Shown one piece after another: positions 9,905-21,471 of a stretch of DNA of 64,000 nucleotides. The DNA comes from Cryptomeria japonica (taxonomy: Eukaryota; Streptophyta; Pinopsida; Cupressales; Cupressaceae), in the NCBI RefSeq assembly GCF_030272615.1, contig NC_081413.1, forward strand, positions 164,809,080-164,873,079, given 5' to 3'. How positions within the stretch are numbered: position 1 is the stretch's first letter; every line of letters begins with the position of its first letter. The notes below the pieces were generated by a model. The model was not told where the DNA came from and ran no database searches. It saw only the letters and a list, made by a program, of their open reading frames with translations. Both the position numbers and the translations under genes were made by a program.

Positions 9905-11860
9905 AATTGAATACTTTTATAGACTCCTCAGCATTCTGAACCAAAAGCATCATTGCCTTGGTCACTTCCCTCATATCATTGTTCTCTTGTCTCAGCTGGA
10001 TATCTTTTGATTTGGTCTCCATGTCAGTAGTGTTCTGCCTTGTCCTTCACTTGGAAATCTGATGAGTGGAGTTGGAAGTTGGTACATCTTCAATGATTAC
10101 CAAGTTCTTATCCTAATTTTTCCTCTCCAAGTGATCCACTAGTGCATTCATATTCCATGACAAAAATTTTAGGACCTGAAGACTGTGGTTCATGAAACTT
10201 TTTAGAGCCTTCTCAATGCAAGCAACCCAGGTATTGATATTGTCTTTATCCTCCTCAGTCTATTCTTTCATAATTCTGATAACATCCTCCAGATGTTTCA
10301 GATCCCCTTTGATCAGGTCTTTTTCTAGCCAATCCTCCATCTCGACTTCCTCCTCTACTTCACTGGTTTCCGTCTCCTCATTATTTTTCCCATACTTTGA
10401 ATCCTTAATCAAATTATTTATCTTTTTTTCCAAATTCCTCTATTTACTTTGCATACTGGTAGTGTTGTCAACAACTCATTTCTGGAAATTGAAGGATTCT
10501 AGAGTACAGTTACGGGCAGTATTCAGAATTGTATTCACAGAATCCCTACCCTACTCAGTGCCAACAGAGTTAGGGTTTTCTTTCTCCTTAGATAGAGCGA
10601 CATTCCTACTGTCCGAGCCCATAGGGTTAGAGTGAGGGTTTTTAGAGTTTCCCCCTTCCTCATTTTCATCAACATTCTCATCCTTCTCACTCTCCATATT
10701 TGTCTCAATATCCTTCCCCCTTTCCTTCTCCACATCATCGTGCACCTCTGTTTCCACATTATCTATATCAAATCTCCTTTTTTTATGGGTAGGGGCATTA
10801 GGCTGATCCTCATCCAAATCAGAGTCTTTGCAACTCTCAGAAATATGTGCATTGGTGACCAGGGGATCATCTTTGGTAGCCCTAGCCTTATCCTTAATAT
10901 ATTCATAAATGATCAATATGAGCCCTTGATGGGCTATAGGGTAAGAATTAGGCTTTTCATCTTGATCAGCTAGACTCTCATTCAAAGAGGACGCTAAGTA
11001 ATAAGGCAGGGAAATTTTAGCCCCATGACGGAAGTGGTTAAGAATTGCAAAGTGATAGTTATAGATTTTAGTAAATCTACCGTCAACAGTGAGAAACTCC
11101 ATTAAAACCCTTAAAAATTTTTGCTAAAAGGGCTTTACCTACTGGGGAATGTAGTAGGAGATGTTGTCTTTCTTAACAAGCTTGCCCTTCTCATCCTCCG
11201 ATTTCAGGAAATTTTTTAACGCTTTGGCTGCATACTTCCGGTCTCTATAGAATTTAGTACCCTCCTTCTGAAGACCCGTGACCTCTGCAACCATCTCCTC
11301 ACCAATTTTCCATATCTCCTTGAACAAGGTGACTCTGTTGTTATTCCAGCCTCTAGCAAAACCATATGACATTGAATTTCTACTTCCGTGAAGCTTTCCC
11401 ATATGGTCAATAAAGCCATATCTATGAAGCCTTCTCCAGACTTTTCGTTCACTCTTCCAGTTTTTGCATCCTGGGGGCTCATTCCTGTTTAAATTTCCAC
11501 CCATTTTGAACAAGTAGAAGTACCCAAAGATGTAATTCATAGTCCACATGTGTAGCCCCAAATTCTTGTATAAAATTCTAAAGTTACAGAACAAAGTCTC
11601 TTTCATGGTTTTGAAGCTTATGTTAATGGCTGCACAAAACTAGCATTTAATATTATAATCCTCCTCACACATATGATCATAGAAATGATGCCAAAAGGCA
11701 ATCATTAACTGATAGTTAATCTGCCCCCAAAACCTATCTTTGGAATCCGGTCCCCAAAAGATAATCATGATATTATTTTGACCCATTGATGCGATCCAAA
11801 AATAATTGCGCTCTAACATCCCTTTTACAATTAGTTTCTTCAATATATTTAACATCATCC
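9905..11860 (-). pseudogene. Extra ORF downstream of the LINE RNase H (ORF3-like)
   Basis: Three open segments (11640-11858, 11139-11606, 10551-11102) and a decayed tail form one product. It contains an AEVTGLQKEG motif (about 11290-11320), then YHFAILNHFRHG (about 11030-11065), AHQGLILIIYEY, a very acidic low-complexity region with a KKRR patch, and a helical tail to about 9905. The pattern resembles the 'putative plant transposon protein' family found in plant retroelement ORFs. Similar motifs recur in the Athila element at 48.9-49.4 kb. Its function is unknown. It could be a true third ORF of the LINE or a separate insertion next to it; the LINE-like tail below it favours the first. Confidence 0.55.
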
Positions 11861-12450
11861 TCTAAATTGACCCCTTCATTAGCTAAGATATTCGCTACCT
11901 TATTGCCTTCTCTTAGGGTATGAGATATAATAATACTAACATAGTTATTTAACAATTTTTTAGCACTTTCCACTAAGTTAGTAATATTCCAAGAGACAGA
12001 GCTTGTACCTTTGAGGGCCTGGATGATATTTAGGGAATCCCCTTCCAGCCAAATTTTTTTAAAATTTGAATCCTTGAGCAAGCTGGAGGCTTTTTAGCAT
12101 GGCCAAAGCTTCAACCACATGATTTTTTTGGATCCCCAAAGGAGAAGCAATAGCCACAATGCAGACTCCTTGAGCATTTCCGATAACTCCTCCACCACCA
12201 GACTTCCCAGGGTTGCCTTTAGCCACCCCATCGAAATTCACCTTTATCCAATCATGATCAGGAAAATGCCAAACAATATTATCTCTCCTATTCTTATTGT
12301 CAGATCTGCAGACTTTGTGTATTAGGTTCCATTCAGTGAGGATACTTTTCTCCATTTCATTCATATCAATAACAAACCATTGCTTATTATTCCTATGAGG
12401 AATATTGATGTTCTCTTTTATAGCCCTACAAATATTTTCAAAGACCACCT
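11773..12450 (-). pseudogene. LINE RNase H domain
   Basis: It would degrade RNA in the RNA-DNA hybrid during reverse transcription. In two overlapping frames it shows VNFDGVAKGNPGKSGGGG (first catalytic Asp), VEALAMLKSLQLA (Glu) and WLEGDSLNIIQAL (Asp). The last acidic position in the NKVANILANEG motif is Asn where family members have Asp. A frameshift near 12060-12080 splits it. The domain is complete in order but not functional. Confidence 0.8.
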
Positions 12451-12915
12451 GAGAGGTGCACTTTGCTTCCCTAAATATTATGTTATTTCTCTCTTTCCAA
12501 ATACCCCAGCAGGTCATGGGGAGGGTCAAGGACCAAAGGTTCTTGATAAGATGGCATTTGGTGGGGAATTTCCATTGCCAGATAATATCCTTGAGATTCT
12601 TATTCACAACCCAATCAACTTTCCATTTCTCCCACAACTTACTCCAAATTTCCCATGTAAATGAGTAGTGAAAAAAAGATGATCAACTAATTCTTCCTCT
12701 TTCTAGCAAAGCTCACACCTATTAGGGAGTTTAAAGCCTCTTTGGACCAAATTGTCAATAGTAAGGGTCCTATTGTGAGTAGCAAGCCAAAAGAACATAT
12801 TGACTTTCGGGATCAGAATTTTGTTCCAAACTTTACTCCATATGGGATCACTGGTCTGAGAAAGAGTGTTTTTGTAGGCAGAAGCAATCATAAATTCACC
12901 TCTAGGATTACTTTT
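12451..12915 (-). pseudogene. LINE zf-RVT-like linker
   Basis: This lies between the reverse transcriptase and RNase H. It contains SKVWNKILIPKVNMFFWLA and a C-terminal CELC, followed by an in-frame TAG and HLFFHYSF, matching the zinc-binding region common after plant LINE reverse transcriptases. It is broken by one stop and at least one frameshift. Confidence 0.7.
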
Positions 12916-14903
12916 TCAGAGAAAAACATCATCATAGTCTTTGTTAAGAGAAAAAGATAGCAGCTCCTTCTGGAGTAGAGAAAATCCAAGATGTATAACA
13001 TCAAGCCTCACCCATTTGTTTTCCTTCCAGTAGTCACACACCATTAGACCAAACCTCCATTTACATTCCTCAATAAATTGACTATTGCCTTGATCAGAAG
13101 GAGCTTCACTCTTCATCCAAGGATCCTCCCAAAACCTTATTTTGTCACCTTTTCCAAGGACCCATCCAGCTCCAACTTTTGCCACTTTTAAGGATTTGAT
13201 GGTAATATTCCAAATGAAGGATCCAACAGGGATGTCTTCAGAATTAAGGACCCCTTGGATAGGCAGATTTTGAATATATTTGTCAAACCAGATTTGATTC
13301 CAATCTTTCTTGGTATCATAAGCTCTCCAAAATTGTTTTGCTAGGAGAGCTTTATTAAAGGTTTTAAGAGCTTTAATCCCCAACCCTCCTTTGTTCTTTG
13401 GTTTACAAAATTTGTCCCAAGCAACCAAGGATATCCTCTTTTTTTCTTCAACTCCTGACCATAGAAATCTCTTCTGGATTCTTTCCAATGCTTCAGCAAA
13501 TTTAGTCGGGATACCAAATAAGCTGAGAGCATAAATAGGGAGGTTCTGGAGTGTAGCTTGAAGGAGATACAATTTCCCAGCCTGAGATAAAATGGAACCT
13601 TTCCACCCAGCAATTGTTTTGTTGAGTTTGTCAATAAGCATATTCCAGAAGGAGTTTGGGGGAACTAAGCCCAAGGGAAGACCCAAGTAGGTGGAAGGGA
13701 GCATGTCCACTTTGCATCCAATAATTTTAGCAATTCTCTGTTGTCTTATGACCGGAGTGTTCATGAAGTATATAGCCAATTTGTCCCAATTGACTTGTTG
13801 GCCAGTAGCTAAAGCATAAGAATTAAGAGAAGTTTTGAAGGCCTCAGCCTCCCCAACAGAAGAATATCCCATGAGGATAGTATCATCAACAAATTGTTGA
13901 TGAGAACAAAAAACATTTGCAGAGGAAGGTTGAAGGCCTTTGATGATTTTATTCACTTTCAAATTATGTATCAATCTGCTCATGCTCTCTGCCAAAATGG
14001 TGAAAAGTATAGGAGATATGGGATCTCCTTGTCTAATCCCCTAGACAATTTAAAATATTTTCTAGGAGATTCATTAATAAGAATTGAAAACATAGGAGTG
14101 GTGATCAAATCCCTGATAATTTTGGTTATCTTCTCATCAAATCTAAAAGCCTCCATGATTCTGAAAAGAACATGCCAATCCACTCTATCATAAGCCTTCA
14201 CTATATCCAACTTTATAAAAATTCCTTCTTTTTTAGCAGCATTGAGGGAATGAATATTCTCATGCACAAGAATGATAGAGTCCAAAATCTTCCTGCCAGG
14301 AACAAAACCATTCTGCTCCTCAGAGATGATGAAGGGGAGAACCGCCAAAATTCTAGTAGTCAAAATTTTTGAAATGGTCTTATAGAATGAGTTACATAGA
14401 CTTATTGGTCTAAATTTTCCCATTGAATCTGCCCCAGCAACTTTAGGAATTAAGGCAATAAATGTGGAATTGAGTTCCTTAAGGATTCTTCTTGAGCCAA
14501 AAAATTCTTTAACCGCATTAACCATGTCTTCTCCCACAATATGCCAGAATTCCTGGAAGAAAAACATAGGGAAGCAATCAGGACCCAGAGCTTTATCCCC
14601 TTGAAACGAAAAGACAACTTTTTTAATTTCTCCAACAGAAGGGATAACAGAGAGGGCCTTATTCTGAGTAGGATTAATGATCTTGGGAATGATATTAACC
14701 AAATTATATTGTTGGGTAAAATCAATGTCCGTGTTCCTGGTGAGGAGCTGATTGATGAAACTGACTGCTTCCTCCCTAATTTCATCCTTATTAAGAAGAG
14801 TTTTATCCTCAACAATTAATTTGGAAATTTTGTTCGCAACTTTATGTTTTAGAGAAGTCATGTGGAAAAATTTAGTATTTCTATCCCCAGCCTCCAACCA
14901 CAT
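12916..14903 (-). pseudogene. LINE reverse transcriptase
   Basis: Two frames, 13980-14903 and 12916-13995, overlap at a frameshift near 14000-14040. Visible motifs in order are FRPISLCNSFYKTISKIL, EEQNGFVPGRKILDSI, IFIKLDIVKAYDRVDW, and QQFVDDTILMG, the polymerase active site in the FVDD form. A thumb region with PSTYLGLPLG and WKGSILSQAGK follows. The motif order is that of plant L1 elements. A frameshift destroys the conserved glycine-rich turn ahead of the second catalytic block. Confidence 0.88.
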
Positions 14904-15109
14904 CGCCCTAGATCTCTACCTCCAATAGATTTCCTCCCTAGAGATGATATTGTGGAGTTTGACTAAAACATCATCTTCCATGGCTTTAGAATACTTTTTA
15001 TAGCCATCTTTCTATATTGAATTTTGGATCTGTTCTAGTTCCTCCTTCAGCTTTTTCTTTGAATCAAAAATATCACCAAAGACCTTCTTGTTCCATATCT
15101 TAATGTTGA

Positions 15110-15959
15110 CTTTGATATTTTAAAGTTTTTTAGCAACTTTATACATGGCAGTTCCATTCACATCAATATTCCACCAGTTGGCAATAGATTTTTCAAGATA
15201 AGGGTGGGAAATCCACATCTTTTCAAACCGAAAAGCGAAACTCTGATTATTCTCAAAATTCTCAGCAGCAAAAGTAATGGGATAAAGATTCGAACCAATT
15301 CTATTAATAACAGACAAGGAGCATCTATGAGAAAGAATCCAATCATTAGTGACAAGGGATCTATCAAGTCTTACCTAAATGAGGTCTTCACCATCCCTTT
15401 AGTTAGACCAAGTGTAGGATGCCCCATTGAGATCCATATCAATGAGAGCATTGAAATTGATAAAGTCCATCAAGTCAGATCTGTTGTCCAGTTGTGCTTG
15501 AGTTCCCCCAGATTTATCAATGTCTTGCAGGGGAGTATTGAAATTTCCCATCACAACCCAACTGCTCGTAGGGAAGGATCTTCTTTTTTGCTGGATTTTA
15601 TCCCAAAATTTGCTTCTAGCAGATTTGGAGTTAGGGGCATAGATATTGGTAATCACAGATTCCTTTCCTTCATAGATGCTTTTAACTTTCAGGGATATTA
15701 TGTTGCCATCTTCATCAATCATTTCTCCAGAGATGGTTTTCTTGTTCCAGAAAATCGCAACCCCCCCAGATGCCCCATTCAAGCTGCTGCCACAAACCCC
15801 TCCATTTTTAAAGAAGTTTAAGTTCTCCACTTTCTCTTTACTCATTTTGGTTTCCTGAACTAGGATAATATCCGGATTTTGATCTCGAATAAGATTCTGT
15901 AATATATCCTGTTTATTGAGACCATTTAGGCCTCTGATATTCCATGATATTACCTTCAT
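15110..15959 (-). pseudogene. LINE endonuclease (EEP type)
   Basis: It begins MKVISWNIRGLNG at 15959, where the start fits other plant L1 ORF2 proteins. It continues with VQETKM, GGVAIFWNK, NIYAPN, and GNFNTPLQDIDKSGG. The family catalytic motif is GDFN, so the Asp is replaced by Asn. In a broken second part (15120-15367) the terminal SDH motif appears as SNL. Both changes would abolish target nicking. An in-frame stop follows YTWSN at 15399. Confidence 0.85.
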
Positions 15960-16461
15960 TTGGAAACCTGAGGGTAGGATTCCTTTATAGTTCGTTGCCT
16001 TCCATCAGCTATATTTTTCTTGCTCTCCTGGTCCCTATGCCATTTCATAGTTTTATGTCCCGGTGGGGATTTTGAAACACCAAAATCAGCCTTGGACCTG
16101 GTCCTGGTTTTCACCCCATTGAGGCCTCCTGCCTTCTTATTTTTTATTTTTTTCTCATTCCCTGTTATGTTTTCTTCTCATTCCTCTCTAGGCTCATCTT
16201 GCATATTACTCCATAGTTCTCCTCTTTTCTAGGATGATGTGGGCGTATGAACTCCAATATTCTGGAATAATGCATTTAAATTAACCTGGGGTGATCCAAA
16301 CTTGTTGCTCCTTCCCAATTTAATTTCATGTCCTTCAAATTCATCTAGGCACTTTTCATCTTTTTTTGATATAGAAGCTTGGGGGCCTCCTGATGAGAAT
16401 CAGTGATATTCTCAATCTCACCATCTTCAAGTGTCTCTTCACTGATATCATTATCCTTCTC

Positions 16462-17482
16462 CTATATCTGTAGAGCCTCAAAAGTATTGACTGTTTTGAT
16501 CTCAAACTCCCTGATTTCATTCTTTTTATTCTCCTTCAAAGGGGGATTCTTAGGAGGGTCATTTCTCTCTCCTTCTGATGGTTCTGGTATATTGACAGAG
16601 CTTACACTTTTTCCCTCCAATTTGTTACCTTCTTTATTATTATTCTTTTCTTTCCAAACCAGTTTGTGGGTGTTTACCATCACAGGTTTTTTAGGGTTGT
16701 TGGGGCAAGCCTTAGCCCAGTGACCAGCTTTTTTGCAAGAAAAGCATAGAAAGGGGAGTGATTCAAACTCTATTGTCTGTTCCCATAATCCAAGTTTGGA
16801 ATTTATATCAATAGTGCTAGGCAGGTCCATCTTATGTGAAATATTGACACAAATGCGCGCATAAACCAATCTTTTGTGAGCTGCAGTCATTGGATCTATC
16901 GCAACAATCTCCCCAAAGGAGTTTACAATTCCTGAGAAAACATCCTCCAACCAAAATTCCATCGGCAATCCTGGCAGCCTTACCCAAACTGGAGCAGATT
17001 CAAAGAAAGAGTCACTGAGTTCCATGCTAGGAGACCATTTTTTGATAGATAAAGAATATTTACCAAACATCCTGGGGCCATCGCTTAATGTTGCTTCCAT
17101 ATCTTCCCCACAAGAGAATGAGAAAACAAAAAAAACCTTTGGATAGGGCTGAGACATCAATCTGACCTTTCATTCTCCATTTTCTCTTTACAAAAGACCT
17201 AACATCCTCAATATTGGGTTGTGGTCCAACAAACTTCCCCACTTGAGAGAAAGCCATTAAAGAGATACTATGATCGATAACCAAATCAAGAACCTCAATA
17301 GAAAGTATACCTGTTTTATTATCCAATATATTTTTCACAATGGGGAAAGACGATTTACCAGTCGGTTTTCTAGTTGCTTTCCTTGCAAAAAGACTGCTCC
17401 AGGGTTTGGAAGCTTGCACCTCCTTTATATTTTCTGAGTCAACTTTCACCGCCTCGAGGCTCAATTCTTGGGAATCTATCAT
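16462..17482 (-). pseudogene. LINE ORF1 (DUF4283-like domain plus CCHC zinc knuckle)
   Basis: It probably encodes the RNA-binding protein of the element. Two frames, 17060-17482 and 16462-17160, join at a frameshift by an eight-A run near 17130. The joined product carries a DUF4283-like domain, with VWVRLPGLPMEFW and YARICVNIS typical of it. One CCHC knuckle follows, CFSCKKAGHWAKACP, then a Lys/Glu/Asn-rich tail. The start at 17482 is the first Met of the frame. Decayed coding sequence continues to about 16000. Confidence 0.82.
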
Positions 17483-17600
17483 CTTTTTGCATCAATGTTA
17501 TGCATGAATTGAGAGGGAAATTACAACTATTCAAACTCTTCAAAACTATCAAAGTCACTTTTAACCCGTGGTTGAAGGTTTAGGATGAGTTCTTTATGGA

Positions 17601-20450
17601 AGAACATATACTCCAAGACAAAAGCCTAATTCAAGCAGTTCGACGCCCAGATCAAAAATAAATATTCAGTTGTAACAAAAGAAAAGGGAAGCAAGATCAC
17701 AGATTGTTCAAAAAGAGTAATGAAAGATTTCTACATCTTTGATTCACTAACTTACATGCACCCAAGAAGCTGTAATCTATATCATGCTAGACGTGCAAAG
17801 AGTTAGATGAGCCATGGAAAGCACTGCAAATATCTCTTGAAAAGTTCACGCACAAAAATACCAGTCACAAAAGGTCAGCTATATCTGAAACCCCACATTA
17901 TCATAGGAGAGAGAGAGAGCTTCTAAGATAGATTTTCCTTCATTTTTTTCAAGCTATGATTGAGTCATTTCCATTATTATTATTATCTTGATAAGGTTTT
18001 TCCCCAAACCCTAAAGGTTTTATTGTTTAAGGTATGACAATAGTGAAATATGATCATCCAATGAATGAAAAGAGGTTTATAGTAGTATAGAAAGGATGTA
18101 GGTAATAAAACTAGAGAAATAGTAGTCATATGATTGTTATATTGGAAATCAAGGCCTCTACAAAGCCACAACATGTTTAGGGCAGTCATTTATTCAAAGA
18201 CAAAGGCATGTGATAGTCAAAGGTTAAGCAATGGCATGCACAAATTAAAGAAATAGTAAGAACCACTGTGGTGACAATATCATTCTTTGTTAAGAGAAAC
18301 TCCATATCATAGAGATCAACTTCAAGATGCAATGTCACAGTGAAAATTGATTTACAAGGTATAAAGGCATAGTGCATCAAAGCAACTACCAAATACCAAG
18401 ATATAGCCGGAGCAAAAAAATTAAAAACCTGTCACAATAGAGGTCACAAAAGCAGATTTGAATGATTCCAAGGGCAAATAGAACATAGGACAAACCTGCA
18501 GTGATGAAAAGCATTCAAAATAATGAAATGACATCCATTGTATTGTATGACAAAAGGCAATCTTAGGGCAGCGACGGGACTCTTACAAAGCAACAAGACA
18601 GTCTATAAAGATCATTGTCCACCAAAGTTAGATTCTCATGGGAAAGGTGCAATCATAACAAAGATCACAGAGTAGGTTGCTACAATAGAGGTAAAGCAAT
18701 GTTACAAGTTTTTGATAGTGAGAGCATTCAAGAGATAGTCAATCAATCATTCAAAGGGAGTAAGATATGCACAATTCCATTCATGACATAGTAAGGGCAA
18801 AGAAAGAGATGATTCCAAAATCTGAGACAACACAAAGGAGGTTGGGTTTCACGGTGCATGAACAGTCAAGGTAAAGGCTTCTATATTAGGGCACTATGTA
18901 ACAAGAGAGTAACAAAAACAAAATCAGTTGCATTCAAATTCTGAAGTAATTGTTTGAGAAAGGGGTTTGAAAGCTAAGAGATCATAGCTCAAAACTATTT
19001 ATGATAGTCATCACCCAAAATCCATCCTAAAGATTAGTATCTCAATACAAAGAATATAGATCTTGAGGATAATATTTCTTGTGTTAGAAGTGTAGAAGTG
19101 AATGTGCGTAGGCTCAGCCACATAGTTGCAGGTTAACAAAGGTCCCAACTTACATAACGATGCATAGGAATAAGGGTAAAGACAAAGTACTAATTAAGTA
19201 GATTACATAGTAGTCCTATTAAATGATGTCAATAGTGGCAATGCATTCAAACGGGGTGGCGGTGATACTTATTGCCAACAACTAGGACAATGAGAAGCAG
19301 TGGTACTTATTGTCTACAACTAGGACAATCAGCTCAAATATCCACCATTAGAAGACCAAAGCACTGTCAACACAATCTACATAGCACCAAGGAAATACCA
19401 ATTAAAATAGTGAAAGTAGTCCTAGATTCATCTCATCACCACTATAATCATGAGCATCATCACAGAACAAAAGATAATATCTTATCATAGATAAGAATGC
19501 AGCTTTATAGCACCATAATGCAGTTCTTAAGTAACTCATGCAAAATAAAGATAAAAGGAGGGATCACAGGAGCAAATACAATAGTTCAATATCAGTTTGA
19601 GACTATACATGCATGCACCAACAATCAAGAATCAATTTGGGCCCACAAGCACTCAATTTGGGGAAGTTTTGCATGTTTTTATGCATGCTTTTTGAGAAAA
19701 TTCGACCTCAAGGCACTCTTCATGCAAATTTTGAAGAATAAAGATTAAATAAAGAAGAAGAACACAACTCACTCCCAATTCTAAAAAGGCACAACTTCTC
19801 TTTCCTCAAGGCTCCTCCTATAAGCCTATTCTTCTTTCTTTTTCTATGCAGTTCTTTCTTTTCCACTTACACATACAGCAGAAAAAGTATTGTAGCTCAC
19901 AATTTATTTAGTTCTAAAGCATTGTGATAGCATTTATTTTCAATATTCAATAAAAGACAACAGATTCCTCTTCAGTTCTCTCTTATTTTCTCATTGTCAA
20001 AAGAATGATTTGATATTAATATTGTGATTTATTGAATCCTTCATTTTATGTCTCATTTATGCTTTGCAAAATAAGAAATTTCATAGCAAATTCAGGTTGT
20101 GGGTTGTGTTCATATGATTTTCAATCAATTGCATGTTGTCAAAATTAACTTTTCCTTTAGACAACATTGGAAAACTTTGAACTTTCACATAAAATATTTA
20201 TGAATTTTGTGATCTTAGTTGAATTGTGAAACAAACATAAGTTTTTTTTTTTTTTTGTAGTTGATTATAGGTTTAGGGAATAGAATCACACTATTTTGGT
20301 GCAATCATCTCTTGTAGCTTTAGGATTTCAATTCGAGTTAGCTTTCTATCCTTTTTTCTAGTGAAGTTAGTTAGTTTTAAGAGGTTTTCATCAGGGAACC
20401 AACCCTCTCTGGAGATTGATCCTCAAGATTAGGCAACCTATAGGCCTAAG
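17601..20450. other. Unassigned 2.85-kb block
   Basis: No credible gene was found; all frames are short and without known motifs. It contains a two-copy tandem repeat of 38 bp period (19262-19329), a T run at 20241-20258, and a TATAAG-containing stretch near 19820. The right third looks like an LTR or promoter-type sequence, but I could not find its partner. It could be LINE 5' sequence or a separate insertion carrying the LINE. Confidence 0.4.
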
Positions 20451-21096
20451 GATCATTCCATGTTTCACAAGATTGTTGAGTTTCATACTTAGCATTTAGG
20501 CGCAATCCTTCATGAGAATAGGAGTATTGATTGATAGAATTTACCCCATTACTAACATTTTGTGTAGAGGTAGCCTTGATGGAAGATGTATATATAGTAA
20601 CATTAGGTAAACATGTAGGTCTAGGAATGGAATGATCATCTTGAGTTGTATGATTGGAAAAACAAGAGCTTTGACATAAATTTGCATTGTCATAACATTA
20701 GAAGCAACAATATGAGCAATACCATGCAATACTTCCACACCAATTGCATCATTTTGAACCATTCTCCTCAAGCCTTCAATAAAGGGGATTGCTTCACTAT
20801 TCGAGTGTTCTTGACCCATCCATTGTTGAAGCTTATCTAACTCATGGTCAAGCTTCCCCAATTGGTCAATAGTTACTTGAGTTAAGAAGTCATCCTCATC
20901 ATGAGAAGTGAGGGGAATGGTTCTCCATAATGTTAGGTATGTCTTATGTATAGATAGATGATTCACCCAAGTTCCCATGGAATAGGTTATTCAACCTAGG
21001 CTTGCTCCCCTTAGTATTTAAAATTTGGGAATCCATAATTCTATACATTCTTCTCAGTGGGATATTCAATGTAGGTGAAAGAGTAGTGAAACTCAT
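20451..21096 (-). pseudogene. G1 gag N-terminal remnant
   Basis: On the minus strand a frame starts with ATG at 21094-21096 (MSFTTLSPTLNIPLRRMYRI). It passes through a stop and a frameshift to the open segment 20541-20978, with QLGKLDHELDKLQQWMGQEH, a likely helical region. It then shifts again towards YSHEGLRLNAKYETQQSC near 20500. I do not recognise the domain itself. Position, strand and spacing make it the missing front of the gag-protease ORF that resumes at 9410. Confidence 0.45.
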
Positions 21097-21471
21097 GTAC
21101 TCAAAGAAGACAAAGCTAATGGAATGGATTTGTACTCACAATGCATCTTATGTAATTGAAAATACAAGTAACATGTATGATTAAACAATGCAAATTTTTT
21201 TTTAAAGATTGATTAACCAATTAAATGTCACTAAAGAAATGATAGATGTAATAAATAAATGCTTCTAAATCTGAAAATAACATGTAATAACAATCAAATC
21301 TAAGCATATACAAAAAAATTATGCAACACATAAGTCAATTTTAATAAAATATTTATGTGAATTAGAACTTGAAATTTTATGTAATTTAAGTGCATAAATG
21401 ATGAAATTCAAATTAATTTCAAATGTTTGAATTATATGCATACAAATCAGATCTGAAAATGAAAATGAAAA
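21097..21471 (-). other. G1 leader (part 1)
   Basis: Very AT-rich untranslated-looking sequence between the presumed gag start and the 5' LTR. It is interrupted by E2 and resumes at 28108-28139. The last five bases, GAAAA (21467-21471), are the E2 target duplication. Confidence 0.45.

Larger units (their letters stand above)
9720..17600 (-). mobile_element. L1-like LINE (non-LTR retrotransposon), decayed
   Basis: Minus-strand order: ORF1 with a DUF4283-like domain and CCHC knuckle, an apurinic-type endonuclease, reverse transcriptase, zf-RVT-like linker, RNase H, and then an extra ORF. The 3' end is near 9.72-9.75 kb, where GGGTCCCTTAAAACC resembles plant LINE tails. The 5' end is not defined; 17600 is a guess just upstream of ORF1. 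No target duplication could be recognised. Its insertion separates the G1 gag halves. Confidence 0.85.

Noticed and set aside
10192-10635. A 147-codon Ser/Phe-rich plus-strand frame
   Set aside because: It is antisense to the acidic region of the LINE-associated extra ORF, and its composition follows from that.
15204-15821. A 205-codon plus-strand open frame
   Set aside because: It is the antisense of the LINE endonuclease, with no motif of its own.
20241-20258. T run as a LINE or SINE tail
   Set aside because: No element end or target duplication lies next to it.
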